The notes under the pieces are model-generated. The model was not told where the DNA came from. It searched no databases and saw only the letters and a program-made list of their open reading frames with translations. Shown one piece after another: positions 1-13,120 of a DNA stretch of 64,000 nucleotides. Location: the NCBI RefSeq assembly GCF_000699445.3, contig NC_067195.1:11336287-11400286 (forward strand), written 5' to 3'. Every line of letters starts with the position of its first letter. Position 1 is the stretch's first letter. A program made the position numbers and the translations under genes. The stretch comes from Schistosoma haematobium. Taxonomy: Eukaryota; Platyhelminthes; Trematoda; Strigeidida; Schistosomatidae.

Positions 1-60
1 CAAATGTCCAACCCATTATCCACTTAGCTATCGAATTCATTTAGCCACTAGACCGTTAAA
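1..60 (-). repeat. Sm-alpha-like repeat, head remnant
   Basis: The minus strand carries the A-box-like stretch (TAGCTAAGTGGATAA) seen in the better Sm-alpha copies at 63033 and 21720. The copy is cut off by the window edge, so the hammerhead part is not visible. Assignment rests on this short match alone. Confidence 0.4.
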
Positions 61-3000
61 CGCAAATAAATCTTAATTCATCTGTAGCGGTTGCTGGAAT
101 CTTTGTTTTGTTCTTATTATTGTGACCAACAATTATCTTTTGGCATTTATCCATACTAAACGAATTGCCTTAATGTTGCTGTTAAGTCACAACCATTTTT
201 AAACACAGTTTCAGGCAGAACAAATGACATTATCAATGCGATTTTCACAGGATATGCATATACCAAAAGGGACTGGTCAATTGTAGCCCTTAATAATAAC
301 GAGAAAATTTAGACACCTATTTCAAATCAGTTGCGGTACTATTTGGTTTAAACTTTCTGAAAAACAATATTCTTAGATACTAGTGAATACTGGATCCATT
401 TAATTTAGTGCATAAACTTTTGGATTGTATAAAATTTAGGTTGGTATTTTTGACATACATAATTAATAAACAGATTTCTTCTTAAATATATTTTAACACT
501 AAAGTGATTTTATTTGTAATAGATTTTATATTGGAGAGTTTACTCAGGATACTATTCAAGTTACATAAAATTAACTGTATTCCTCCATAGAACATAAAAA
601 TTACCAAGCTTCCTTGATACTAGCTATGCATATCATAATCAACTTTTGTCACATCAATGTTAGGAACATCAATGTTGTTTTTTTCATCTAACAAGGCTCT
701 CCAACAACAATGTGAAATACATATCAGACCTATTTCTTATAATGTTAAATTCTATTACACTTAATCAAGAAGAAAGTCTTATTAGATAAGTGAAATGAAT
801 AATCTCTCAAATATTACCTGAAAACTGTTATATATATACAATAAATTAAATCATTTATTCGTATCCTGTATATTGTATTGACTAAGATTTACGTGAGCGA
901 ATAGACAAAAATAATCCTTCACAAAGGATGTTCTTTTAAATCAAAGAACATGACAGGAGAATTACTGAATTTCATTGTATTAAATAATCAATTGGTCCGA
1001 TATGTTTCCATTCATTAATTAAACTTATTTAGATTTGAAAAACGTTTGTTGTTCACTGAAGAAAAATACCAGAAATTTACTTTTTTTACTCACCAGGATA
1101 TTACAACTGCTGTTGATAAAACAAGCAATCTAAAGTTCAATCTATTTGAGAACATCAGTTCATCTTTTATAGTAATATTCAAATCTTATTTGCTTTGTTG
1201 CACTAACACGTTTCAGTGAATCTAACTACCTTATCTAATTTATTTCCAAATGATTTAAGAAAAGCTTTAGATGTCAGAATTCACCTGTTTGCTAAGTGAC
1301 CAATCTAATATTTATACGTTTGTTTCAGCTTCTTAGGATCTCGTATTTCAATGTTTTGTGATTTAGATACCAAAATAAACTTAGTGAATTACAGGAATCA
1401 AGAAATAAACAATAATAATTAAGTAATTAACTTGGGTACTTTGTTCGTTTTATATCACCAATGATATTTTATTATTCCATCACAGAAAATATTCATTTAC
1501 ACATCAACTAGTAATTAATTACCTAGAAGTACGCAAAAATATATCGAAAACGAATTCTTTGAACTATTTGACTTATTTGTGGAGGTTTTATTATATTTAC
1601 GAACACAGAAAATCAGAAAATTTCTGGTGGCAAGGAACTTAAGTCAGTCATAAAAAAACATGTCCAATTTACAACGTTAAAAATCAAACCAAATTAAAAA
1701 AACCAATCAAATTAATGAGAAGACAATGACAGAGTAGGCGTTGATAACATTCGATCAAATTCATGATCAGCAGAATGAGTTTTTGGTCGCTTATAGTGAA
1801 ATTCTCATGTCTATTTAAAATTTATACTGATAATGGTGTCAAGAAAAATAATGAAAGCTTCATGATTAAATCATCTAGATTAGAGAATGTGATTTCAATG
1901 AAATCATCTTCCTGATTTATAAAATATTTTCACTGTCTAGTTTAGTGAATGTTTGGAGACTTGAGTTGCGTCACATATTTCAGATGTACAGATGGTGTAT
2001 CATTATTTCGGAGTTGTTAGGATTATGATGTGAAAGCTATAGAGATATCTAAACACCAAAGTTAATAAGCAACTGATATGTGTAGTCTACAAATGCACTA
2101 CGCGTTTATATGTATTTATATGTTACTTTATTCAGAGCATGAACTACTGGATTGCGTATTTACAATAGATAAGATTGTTTTGAAATAATGTAGGACATAA
2201 TATGTGTAATAGCCACAACTATGCACATGACAGTACTTTGTAAACGACAGGTTGTATGTGAAAAAAAACTGGCCGTGAATGCGGATCAATGGTAGCGTTT
2301 CGTAGTAACCTTATAACTAATCACTAAGATACCACTCAATAAATGATATTCTGTGATAGATGTAAGTCAACATAGATAGAATTAACTGACGGTGATGAAG
2401 CACTTAATTATAAATATACTGCTAGAGGAACTATTTACTTTGAATCATTTGCCTACGAAACCGAGATTTGTCAAAGCGAAACTTTAGAGTACGTAAATTT
2501 TGCTGACAAGAAAATTATAAAAACCTGAGTAGAAATGTACATCACAAACTGAGTTTAGTTATACAATAGCAGATCTCATATGGTAGATAAAATTGTTTAT
2601 TCGTTAGAATCAAAAATTGAGAACTACTTATTTTCTATCTATAAGCTAAGATTGTTTTAGCTTAACCATATCAGGAATGAGATATCATTCAACGAATTTC
2701 GTCCTGTTTTTCTACAGAATTGGGATTCATTAACTTGATATATTTGTATGCTACTGTTGATTGTCAGATAAAGAAATTAATCCTTGTTCCTAGCTAGTTA
2801 TCAGCTTAGCTGCTCGATTGATAAAGCTACCAAAGTGGTCAATAATTGTGTTATGTACCGTCATTCGTAAGGGTTTGCATACTTTTTGTTTTTGATGTTG
2901 ATTAATTGAGTATGATGGACGAGTCCTAGATAACACTGGTACTCATTATCCAACATAAAATTGACATTTGGCTATTAAAAGTAGCAAAACATCCTCTTAT

Positions 3001-4460
3001 ATGTTCATTTGCTAATAGATGCTGATCTAGTCGAGTCCCAAATATCAACAATGAAAAAAATATAATCTTTATCAAATATTAATTATTTTAGTCCTTTTTT
3101 ATTATCGATTAGTTATGAACCTAATTATTTATCCGAATATTTTAATCGGAAATTTATAGCATTCTACATTGCTGAGTACTACTAAACTCAAATAATGATA
3201 TTACAATGAATAATAATATTTAACCATCTTTTCGTTGAAACAACAGATTCTCCAATACTTTACTAATTGCAAAAATTACTAGCAGAACAAAAGCTTAAAA
3301 AGACAGAACACTCCAAAAAGATCGTTTTAATTGAACATGAATATAAGTTGTTAAATAATTTTTAAATTTACCTCTTGAATCTATACAAGTAAAGTTTAAA
3401 TTTAAAAAGTGTACTGTCCTGAGAATTCTTTACTGTAAACAACTGTGAAACAGAGAATAAAATGATGACCACTGATATTATTATATTTTCACGAATGTTT
3501 ATACAGTTTTATAGACGGAAGTGAAATATTATAAGGGATATTACTGTTATTGTTCCTGAACCTCATTATTAACATTTTCAAGTCATTAGCTAATAACCTG
3601 TCAACTTAAATTTCGACTATTTCGACTACTCTTCTTTCTCAGTTTGACGTAGTATGACAACATTGTTTGCTACACTAGTTCCCCAAGCGCTTGGTTTATC
3701 GTGTCTGATATATATACCGATAATTTATGCGTAAAATCATACTGAACTCTTAACCATGTTCATAGATAAAGTCAATGAAAAATTATGAAGTTGTTTGAAG
3801 TAAATTTTATTTGTTTTACAATGAATCAAGCTTAAAAAAGCAGGATGATTCTAACTCATTTTGATAATTACACTATCAATATGATCCAATTTTGTGACAA
3901 TTTAAAATCAGGACAACTCACTGAAAAAATCAAAGATCGATAAACAAATTCGTTTATTTGTGATTGGAATTAATTTTTATCTCCTTTTCGCTAATTTATG
4001 TTTAAACAAAAGGTAAAAAGAAAGTAAATAAGTAAATAAACATGACAGAGAGAAATGAAATTTTAAATCTATTACTGACAATCATATAAAAGCGCGAACG
4101 ATTCACTCTATCAATATTTTGAATGATTTTGTGTTTACACCGCTCAATTTAGATTTTAAAGGAAGAGAAAAACGAAAATAAAAATATCTCAGGGGATATC
4201 ACATTAGGTGGGCATAATATTAGTTTGCATTGACGTAATGCCTTCTCGTGGGTGTGTGTGTGTGTCAAATCTTTTCAAAACAATTATCGGTTATTGAGTC
4301 CATACCATTCTACTGAATATATTCAATTTATATATCAATTAGTTAAATTATACATCATAGTTCTTGAAATATATTATTAAAATATGATCATATAGTACAA
4401 TATTGAATTCTCCTAGGACGTGTGAAACTGTATAACAACAAATAGTTGCAATCGTATAAT
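61..4460. other. AT-rich DNA without recognised genes
   Basis: No reading frame with recognisable protein similarity, RNA gene or clear repeat was found in these 4.4 kb on either strand. A short (GT)n run lies near 4250-4263. The stretch is probably intergenic or intronic. Confidence 0.5.
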
Positions 4461-4466
4461 TACTCT

Positions 4467-4836
4467 ATGGCATCTTCAATACAAACCTTAAGACAGTCAT
4501 ACCGTACGGGCCTGAAATGTGGAGAACTACTACAACTATCATCAAAAAGGCACAAGTATTTGTAAACAGTTGTCTATGCATAATACTTAATACTTGATGA
4601 CCGGATACCATCAGCAACAGTCTTCTGTAGGAGAAAACAAACCAGCTTCCAGCTGAGGAGGGAATAAGGAAACGACGTTGGAACACATTACGCCGGGAAA
4701 TAGAATCAGATATGAAAAGAATGAAGAAGAACAACTGGAAAGAATTAGAAAGGACTTCACAGGACAAGGTTGGATGGAAAGTGCAGGTGGTCAGCCTATG
4801 CTCCTCTAAGAGGAGTAACAGCCGTAAGTAAGTAAT
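4467..4836 (+). mobile_element. SR2-like (RTE clade) non-LTR retrotransposon, 3' fragment
   Basis: The fragment matches the last part of the SR2-like element at 35214-37470. It begins around the segment encoding the 'tetrad' downstream of the RT and ends at the same place as the full copy, just before GTAAGTAAGTAA. About 100 bp of the reference copy is missing inside it, between the RKRRW-like region and the RRE(I/M)E region. The 5' truncation and the short tandem GTAA tail are typical of RTE insertions. It has no intact coding capacity; the long minus-strand frame across it is a shadow. Confidence 0.75.
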
Positions 4837-4839
4837 CAT

Positions 4840-6135
4840 GAGTTTTCATTACTAAAACACTCGCTGGTGAAACTGTTACCTGATAAATTTATATATATCG
4901 ATATTTCAGAATGACTGAAAAGCACAAGTGATATAGTTCAAAATTTACTCCAATGCATCAGTTCGATTCACTTTTTGAAATTCTGACTATCAGTACTACT
5001 TGTTAATTTCATTCTAAATTTCCACTTTCTTTTTTCACTCACATTTTTCTTATCTAGTCTTCCTTTTTCCCATCATCAACATTACTACTTCATCGGTTTG
5101 TTTCTTAATCATCCTGTTAATTTTATGTGACAATTATGACCAATACACATATTCACCAGTTCCTGAGTCTACTGTGACTGAACATTACACAACCTATACT
5201 CTAACTTAATAAGGTAGACTGTTTAAGAATTAAAATTTATAGTTCTTTAGTTTAACAGAAATAATTACGGGATTCACGGAGTTATTAGCAGTTGCTTAAA
5301 TTATAAAAACTGACCAATCAGGTTTAAGAATCCAGTTTCAAGTCTATCGATTATAAATCAAGTAAAGAAGCTGATAATCGATTAAGTGATTTATAATTGC
5401 AATGATAATTTGATATTAATGTATTTATATGAGAAGGAAATATTTTGGAAAGTCAATTGTGTAATAATCGTGGGCAAACAAGGTCAATAGAATGTTAAAA
5501 TAAATGTCATTATACTGCCTATGTTGGCATAAGATGTCTATAGCTGATGACGTTTTCTGCCTATTTGAAAGTGACTCAAATAAATAATGCATTTATTATG
5601 AATTAGTTCATAAAAAACCCCATTAAACTGTGCAACTGACATCGGCGATATAAATCAAGTCATAGTAGCTCAATGATAGTAATGTTGTGGGGGCTTATAC
5701 ATAGAAATCATAATTAGGTCCTGAGAGATAGAAAAGTGGAGACTGGTGAAACAGTCATTAATGAATGGGTGATAAAAGAAAAAGTGTCATATAGATAACT
5801 ATCCACATCAACTTTTCTTTTCATGGACGTCGTGCAACCTCTAATTTTCCTTAGAAAATGTCATAAATCAATATAGAAAGCTCATTAAATTATTTTAATG
5901 CTACTTGTTTTTTATTCTTTTCCTATTAAAAACTAATAATACTCATCGCATATTTTCTGAGTGGTTAAAAGTGGACATACGTTTGTCAAAGTCCTTTTAA
6001 GAGTCGGGTACTTTCATCTCTATTCCTTAATCTTTCCTTAGAAAATAATAAACTTTTAGCTTAGCTCAGAATAAAAAACGACGTTAGTTTACAGTTAGAA
6101 ATGATGGTCATTACCATTAATTTTGTTACAATTTA
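4840..6135. other. AT-rich DNA without recognised genes
   Basis: Nothing recognisable was found on either strand. Open frames are short and compositionally random. Confidence 0.45.
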
Positions 6136-6139
6136 TTTG

Positions 6140-6310
6140 GACCAGATAGATAGTGGCTAGCAGTGGGATCCAAGATATCTGTTTTGTTCTATCTGTAACC
6201 CATCATCTGAGTGTACTTACTAACCGTTGCAGATATCCAAAACGATACTTGAACCTAATATCTTTCACTTCAAATGTCCGTGTTATCCACTGAGTAACTG
6301 AATCTAGATA
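6140..6310 (-). repeat. Sm-alpha-like tRNA-headed hammerhead repeat, degenerate
   Basis: On the minus strand the order is A-box-like head (6270-6300), a linker, a decayed hammerhead core (about 6165-6215) and the conserved tail that contains CACTGCTAGCC, the signature shared with the copies at 44935 and 62560. The core has lost the canonical CUGANGA and GAAA elements, so self-cleavage is unlikely. Confidence 0.65.
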
Positions 6311-6882
6311 ACGATTAACTTGTATTGGATTAATATATTTCAGCCAAAACTAACCAAAATTTGGTCTCTAATATCATTAAGAGAATAACTTACTCTTACT
6401 TGTAATGTTACAAATATCATACTTATTGAACAAGTTATGCCTCAAAAACTTTTCATTCCTCTAACTAATTTCAAGTTCGAAATCATCTGTTTAATAATTA
6501 GATCACTTATAACTAACTTTTAATTTCTTTATCTTCAAAACTGACTACTGCATATTTACACTGGTATGATGTCACTAAAATAATAAACTATCTATAAACA
6601 AGGCACATGAATTTTTATCGTTCGCTTTAACTGATTTACGAATACAAAAGCTTTTTTTCGAATAAATCAACCAAATAAGTTTGTATTGCAATGCCATTTA
6701 TGTTAACCAATAAAGCTAACTAACTAAATATGACAGTGAAAAATAATAAAACTCTAAACATTCTTGTCATTTTTCTGATCTCTAATTAAATCCAATAAAA
6801 TATTTGAAATAATTATCGAGTGAATATCCTTCACAACTGAAAATACAAACAATAAGAAATCTAATCTACTATAGTTAGTTTT

Positions 6883-7328
6883 CTATGTTCTGTTTATCTG
6901 ATGCCAGTATGTTATTTTTTGTGTTGAACTAAATGAATTATTTTCTTTTAGTCTGTGTAATTCTCTAATTAAATCAGAATATTGTAATGAAGTTGATTCG
7001 TGATTTTTATCATAATTATTATTCACTTTGGTTGAACTTAATACAATTCTTGTTAAACAAAGTATTTGACCCGAAAAATTTGTTTGAATGAATATTTCGA
7101 ACACAATTTGAATATTTTGACTATAATTTATCAGCTCATTTATTTCTATATTCAATGTTAAATATTCATCAGATGGTATTTTGATATGATCTAAAATATA
7201 ACCATTTTCTATTTTATTGATTTTTTTAATTTTATAACTTCCCAATTCGGTGATTTTGATTGGTTGACTTGTTACAGATTGCGAATATATATTGTTCAAA
7301 CAATAAGTGGCACGAAAAATAAGTTCTG
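6883..7328 (-). CDS. Synaptotagmin-like tandem C2 protein, exon 3 (C2B, C-terminus)
   Basis: This is the terminal coding exon of the gene whose other exons are at 7712-7850 and 11471-12295. The acceptor TTTTGCAG lies at 7336-7329. The exon starts with two bases that complete the codon split in exon 2, then runs 148 codons to TAG. It encodes the middle and end of a second C2 domain: alternating beta-strand segments (LTLNIEINELI, IQIVFEIFIQ) and the closing YWHQI, which resembles the W-H-x-(L/I) ending of synaptotagmin C2B domains. The calcium-binding aspartates expected in the C2 loops are not seen. The family call is from domain layout; the exact orthologue is not recognised. Confidence 0.6.
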
Positions 7329-7596
7329 CTGCAAAATACGAAAGAAGTAATAACCAATGTTGTTAAAACAGGTATTTTCAATGCGTTTATTTCATAGTTA
7401 ATTATATACGGATCATAAATGAATCTAGAATATTCAATATCTTGATCGCGAATTATAGTCTCAGCTGAACATGCTATGAGAATTACAGATTTAATATCAC
7501 CTTTTGTTTCTTACGAGACGAACAAGTTATACGATGTTATTTAAAAAATTGATGAATGATTCGTCATTATTTACCAAAAACAACTGGAATAAAAAC

Positions 7597-7678
<82 letters not shown>

Positions 7679-7711
7679 GGATAGATAGATAGAAACACAA
7701 CTCGGACTCAC
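7329..7711 (-). other. C2 gene intron 2 with GATA repeat
   Basis: The 383-bp intron has a strong donor, GTGAGT (7711-7706), and acceptor, TTTTGCAG. Exon 2 ends after the first base of a codon and exon 3 supplies the other two, so the frame is kept. The intron contains a GATA/TATC microsatellite at 7598-7692, so a naive reading through it gives a spurious Leu-Ser-Ile-Tyr repeat protein. Confidence 0.65.
7598..7692. repeat. (GATA)n microsatellite
   Basis: About 23 tandem GATA units, with one GATG interruption near 7677. It lies inside the intron between exons 2 and 3 of the C2-domain gene. Confidence 0.95.
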
Positions 7712-7850
7712 TTTCATTCATATAGACTCTTAAATTTGTTATCTTTCTAACATACAATTCAAGATGAGATGACCGTTTTGCATAAATTATTGACAATTCA
7801 ACCATCGATGTTTTTGGTAATTGATAAAACGAAATTTCTGACATTAAACT
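7712..7850 (-). CDS. Synaptotagmin-like tandem C2 protein, exon 2 (start of C2B)
   Basis: The 139-bp exon follows an acceptor (GATTTAG, ending 7851) and ends at GTGAGT. It encodes residues 276-321 of the model. The segment MVELSIIYAKRSSHLELYV matches the first two beta strands of a synaptotagmin-type C2 domain, where 'G-x-L-x-L-S-L-x-Y' is followed by 'L-x-V-x-V'. Entry phase 0 agrees with the phase 0 exit of exon 1. An alternative acceptor (TGTCAG, ending 7839) would give a different phase and does not fit the exon 1 donor. Confidence 0.6.
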
Positions 7851-10800
7851 CTAAATCAAGACAAAAAATAGAACGGATTAATTATAGGGAACAGGTATTT
7901 ATTGATGAAACTCATCCATTTTTAGTAGTTATTACATCATTTCACGGAGTCACATTATTTGAAATATCTCAGAGAGCTCTGAAGTTTCAAATAGCTACTT
8001 GACATTACTGGTATATTATTTCAAATAATCACATTCATTGTCACCTGTGTCATCAAATAGATGGACACATTAGACAAGTTGTAACCTAACTAATAAAATG
8101 ATGATACCTATACATTGCTAACGGAGAAAGTCTGAAATTTCTCAAGGACTATATTATAGCAGACTGATCAACCAGCCTCATGAAAACGTGCTCATAGTAT
8201 TATCTAATTAACTGATGGTTCATGAAATCAAGTGTGTTACATGAAGAAAAATCCAAGTCATGGATGATGCACTTAATTATCATGCTTTAAAATCAAACAG
8301 TTATAATTTCTTATGCTTAATATGTTTGGAAATATTGAATGACGTCAGATGCCAAATAGAATTTCATATTTTAGTTGTCATACTCTCGAAGAATTAATTT
8401 AATTTCTTCCAATTTTGTGAGAATGATAAGTAATATATTTATGAATGGCTCTCGGGTTAAGAAAAAACTAGCTAAATATAGTTTATTGTTAAAATCTCTA
8501 TAGGTTTAGATCTTCATATGGATGTATGCCACAAATCAGCAGAGAAATTTGTAGAGCGTCAAGTAAATATTTTTTTCTAACGACAAAAAAAGCATCATTT
8601 AAGGAAGACGGCAAATATAACAGATGTGATTACACCCAGAATATTGTGGGAGGCATTCATTTGTTCCATTCTCGACCCAGCTGACACCGTTGAAACTGCG
8701 ATTTTTTGACCAGTGACCAGTCATCTTACCATAATTATCACACAAACCGTTTTTCAAAATTCAACCTACCCCAGAACTTTTAAAAAACATTCTTAACTAC
8801 TTACAAAATGCTCAGTAGTATTTTTAATATAACAGTTTTTCAAGGATTCTTTTGTTTTTTAGCATATTAAACATGTATTCAGATGGTTTTCAGGTATTTA
8901 AAAAATGTAGCGAGCTACTATACTTGTAACTTCATCATTATGATAACGTTGAGAAATAGCCGACAAAGATCGTTGAGACAAACTACTTCTATACATTTTT
9001 TATTAAATTTGACTTGTTGAATGACAAGTACTTTCAAGAGATATAGGTGTATATGTTCACAGTACACTCCAAATTTTTACTACAACAAGAAACTGAAGCA
9101 GTGAAGGAAAGTCAGCCAGTAGCATTTATGTTTTATTTGATGGTAAAAATACAGAAAGACTAATGTAAACGAAATCACCCTAGTAGTTGTCGCGATCATT
9201 TTTACACCAGGTGTCTCAGTGAACCAAAAATTTGGATGAACCTCGTACTTATCAATACACAATCATTCCACAAGTGTTACGTCAGCTTACTCGGATGATA
9301 TTTTGCTATGTTGTTGAGAATCGATCACATAAAAGACCATCAAAATGACCTGAAATGACATTTCTGTGATAACTAAAATGTTCACTTCTTAATGGAGTAG
9401 ATAACGAAGATGTTATCAAGATAGATAATGATAATACCCCAATCAAACCATCAGACTTGTAGAACACAACACCTCCCGGATATTTACATGAATTGAAACA
9501 TTATGTGTATCTGGCTCTCTGGTATTTTATTTGGAAATTTGGGCGATTAAGGGACTTATTTCGATTATTAATTCCGTGACGAATATTTTGGCGAAATTGA
9601 AGTGTTTATGTCTTAAGCAAAATACGACGATCATATTTTAATTATTTTCAAAATTAACGTATTTCGTAATTGTATCGACAAAATTAGATGACTGTTAAAA
9701 TAGAATGATTTCACAACTTTGGATAACTGTGATGGATATAACATCAGGCTAGTTACACTCACCTCTTTCTTCACTGAGACAAACTCTAACCAACATTTAA
9801 TCTACTAAAGTCATCAGTTTATGTTAATACTTCTGGAGAACTGAGTGAATAAAGAATAAGACTACGAATATAGTGCTATAGGAAAATTTGAAAACTTTTA
9901 CCGAATCTCTTACATTTTGATGAACACTGTTAATTAACCATCTTTTCTGGTGTCATAAATTCAATCTATCGACAATTCCATAGAATATTCATAAAACCAA
10001 CAACTTAAAAAGTAACTTTAGTCCCTATTTCTTACTCAATGAAGATTTTCAAAGTTATTTTTCATATTCAAAATGATTAAAGTATGAAGTTACAATTTGC
10101 AAGCATATAATCTCTATCCAATGACATTTTTTAAAAAATTAGATAGTGAAGTCCTATAACTTTGTTTCTATTTTCGGAATAAAATAGTCACTGACTACTT
10201 TACAAATTTCTAAACACTATGCCTTTATGAAATTTGGATTGTTTATGAAATGCTGTTATTTCATTCTAAAGCTTCACAAACATCAAATGATGCTGAAAAT
10301 GTATAAATCAAAGAGATGTAAATGTTGTTTGATTAATTCGATTGAACATAATTGAATAATCAAATCAAAGGTTCAGCACTAAATCATAAGCTATGCAATG
10401 GTCAAGAATTTTACTGAGCTTCTGAAATCGAATCAGATCAATAAGCGTTCAAATTCTATTAAGAACTTGTTTGAGAATCAATTCGGTGAATAATTACGGT
10501 ATCATCAATTAAACATTTTTGCCTAATTTAATAACCTGATCATATTTTTGAACTATAAATTTCCCCATAGCATAGCCAAAGTTTATTCGTATGAGGTCAT
10601 TGTTTGGTGACTTATGCTTCACAAAGGGTAGCAAGCTTAAGTAAGTAAGCAATGTAACTATACTTAGGAGGGATTAACTTATAAAAAAGTATTTGTTGAA
10701 GCATCGTTAGATAGTAGAAAGAACGGTAAAGGTTAATATTATTACTTTAAGCAACCATTGAAAATATCAAATTAATTTATCACATTTCCACCCGTTAAAC

Positions 10801-10896
10801 TTTGCAGTTTTAAAATAACTAATTTTTCAGTTTTGTATTACAATAATTCAGTCAATCAGTTAGTAATACTCATCGTAGAACTGTTTTTACTTTTAC

Positions 10897-11013
10897 TTAG
10901 GCCTGTTACTCCCAATGGAGTACAGGCCGTCGACCAGCATTCTCCAACCCACTCTGTCCTGGGCCTTCTTTCCAAGTTCCATCCAATTGTTGTTCATTCT
11001 TCTCATGTCTGTC
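10897..11013 (-). mobile_element. SR2-like retrotransposon, 3' end fragment
   Basis: On the minus strand it corresponds to the last ~120 bp of the SR2-like copy at 35214-37470, including the segment for [16 protein letters not shown]. It ends towards 10897 beside a short TAAG-type tail. It lies inside intron 1 of the C2 gene in the same orientation as that gene. Confidence 0.7.
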
Positions 11014-11189
11014 TGGAGACTCATCGTAGAACCGGGCATATATATCCATCGATCCCACTTACCACGCTACGTTAACAAGGTAAGTTACTATACATCTACA
11101 ACTTGTAACAGTATTAATAGTAGCAGAAAAGAATTGGAACGAACGATCTGACTCAAGAAGAAAGTCTGAAGTCATTGAGCCAAGATGTG

Positions 11190-11330
11190 TAAGATACTTT
11201 TGAAATTCAGGATCTACAGAAAGACAAAGACTGAATAGATGTTCACAAATGGGACCGATTCTGAATCATGTCACCCGTCTCCAACTCCCGACTATAATAG
11301 TAATGTGAACCCTAGCCAGGTTGCTTACAC
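11190..11330 (+). repeat. Unclassified interspersed repeat (also at 62760)
   Basis: The stretch from AAGACAAAGA to CATGTCACCC is recognisably shared with 62800-62845, including the block GATTCTGA followed by CATGTCACCC. Nothing in either copy suggests coding sequence. Family and full limits are not determined. Confidence 0.45.
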
Positions 11331-11470
11331 CTACCAAAACAGCTCACTAATACGGTCAATATCTTTATGGACCTTTATTATGTTATAGTTTTGTCATTCA
11401 TAGTTTCCATTCAACTTAGTCCTACATCAGCAAACACTAAATCTAGAGATAAACAAATTTTCATACATAC

Positions 11471-12295
11471 ATAATCCTCTTTACTAGCTTCTCTGTTAAA
11501 TTTTCCATCGTTTCTTAGCGAATTTGGTTTCTTTTCAATGATAGATTTATCAGAGGAATTTAATGGTGGATAGAATTCTTGCCATATATGTATTAACTCT
11601 TTTGGGTAATTAATTAATTTTTCATGATCTATCCTATAAATTGCTTCACCAATACATAGCATCCCACCTGCAATTTTTCCTGATTGTGATGATTTTTGAC
11701 TAGACTGATGACAGCAAAGAGAAGATAGTAGATTGAATGTTTTACTAATATCATATGGTTCTTCAGTGTCACTGTATACAATGTTTTGATCATTTGATGC
11801 TGAATATAATACTGAAAATACTAATTCACTGTGTTTTAATTCATTAAAGGGAATATCAAAAACAAATAATTGGTCAAAGCATGGATTTGCAAATGTCTGA
11901 ACTGGTGTTGTAAAATAACTTCTATGCAAATCATCATTTTCTATATTAAATTCTTTTTTATTTAATGAAAAGTCTATTCTTTGCCTTAATTGTAAAACAA
12001 TAATGAATATTGTTTGGATTTGACTTGGAAATAACTTATTAATTTTTCCAAGATTACTGACACCAGTCAAATGACTGATTATAACATTCAATTTTTTTAA
12101 AGTGTAAATATATTCAAGACTGAAGTGTATATGACCAATAACATCTGAATATTTTGTAAATTTCATCCATGAATTATTTGAACAGGTCTGATGTTTTGAT
12201 TGAATAGAAGAGAACACATTTATAATTGGTTGAAATGTTTTTTTCAAATTGAAAAATAATTTTACTTCTGATGAAAATAAGTTTTTTGATGTCAT
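11471..12295 (-). CDS. Synaptotagmin-like tandem C2 protein, exon 1 (C2A)
   Basis: The exon encodes residues 1-275 of a 469-residue model. Residues ~54-245 form a C2 domain: IGHIHFSLEYIYTLKKLNVI gives the first strands, then a long strand-loop region. PCFDQLFVFDIP corresponds to the 'NPxFNExFxFxIP' strand and ELVFSVLYSASND to the next. GGMLCIGEAIY...LIHIWQEF parallels the 'IGxxxIG...W' end of synaptotagmin C2A. Loop aspartates that bind calcium are absent, suggesting a calcium-independent membrane or protein-binding role. No membrane span is seen. TAA lies in frame 6 bases before the ATG. Reading past the GTATGT donor would add 19 unrelated residues. A strong acceptor-like TTTTCATCAG just inside the frame leaves open that this is an internal exon with a different start. 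Confidence 0.6.
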
Positions 12296-12299
12296 TGAT

Positions 12300-13120
12300 T
12301 ATCTGTGCCAACTTAATCTCATTTATACTTTTGTGCTCGTACCGAATGAAATGTTTAGATCCAATAAGTAGGATAATGACTTCATTAATTCGACATACTG
12401 ATTTTTACTTGGTTATAATTCCACTGTTATCTGTTTTCACTGTTTAAGATTTTGTTCATGTTTATCAAATGAATTTATTTATTGCGATCATTCAGATGTG
12501 ATGAATTTTGTTCAACTTTATGTAAACAGATTTTAATATGGTGGTTCAGAATAATAATTGACTTTTGTCAAGGCATACGATTTCATCTCTATACTATTAA
12601 AAAAAGAACACTGACATAATTGTAAGATAGTGAAGTCAATAGAACGAATTATTAGTTTTTAAGTCAAAGACAGTACAATTCCGTCGGAATGATTTAACTA
12701 AATTTTCAACATAATATAATGATTGTAATTATTAATTGACTGAATAATTAACACGGGACAATAAATCATAATATTTAATGATTCCGAAAGCTGAATTACA
12801 ATATATTCAACAAGGACGAATTATACATGAATATTAAAATTCTTACTTGATAAGTATATATCTACAGGAATAAAACAGATCAGATGATTTCAATTAATCA
12901 CATTCCCATTGAGATATCAAAAAGGCAAGTTGAGAGAAGAAATATTTCTTTTCAATTAGTTCTACGTCAAGGCTATACCTAATACATAAGTTTTATAAGC
13001 GAGTAGAAAGTGAATACTAATTAGATGGTGGTGAATCAGTTTAGCGAAATGATAGTCAATTAGGTACATAACGTTTGTTAAATTTAAATTTAAACTAAAG
13101 TTAATCTTCATAATCAGTTT
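12300..13120. other. AT-rich DNA upstream of the C2 gene
   Basis: This is presumably the 5' flank or a 5' intron of the minus-strand C2 gene. No promoter element can be assigned with confidence, and no repeat was recognised. Confidence 0.4.

Larger units (their letters stand above)
7851..11470 (-). other. C2 gene intron 1 (3.6 kb)
   Basis: The predicted intron runs from GTATGT at 11470 to TTTAG at 7851. It holds an SR2-like tail fragment (10897-11013) and a copy of an unclassified repeat (11190-11330). The rest is AT-rich with nothing recognised. Its existence depends on the exon model; no transcript evidence is available. Confidence 0.5.

Noticed and set aside
4465..4839. Long minus-strand frame opposite the SR2 tail
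   Set aside because: It is the shadow of the plus-strand SR2 fragment; the element sequence is recognised on the other strand.
7527..7711. Leu-Ser-Ile-Tyr repeat protein
   Set aside because: This is a GATA microsatellite within an intron read as protein; the real exon ends at 7712.
7769..8002. Plus-strand frame of 77 codons
   Set aside because: It overlaps C2 exon 2 on the opposite strand and has no recognised similarity.
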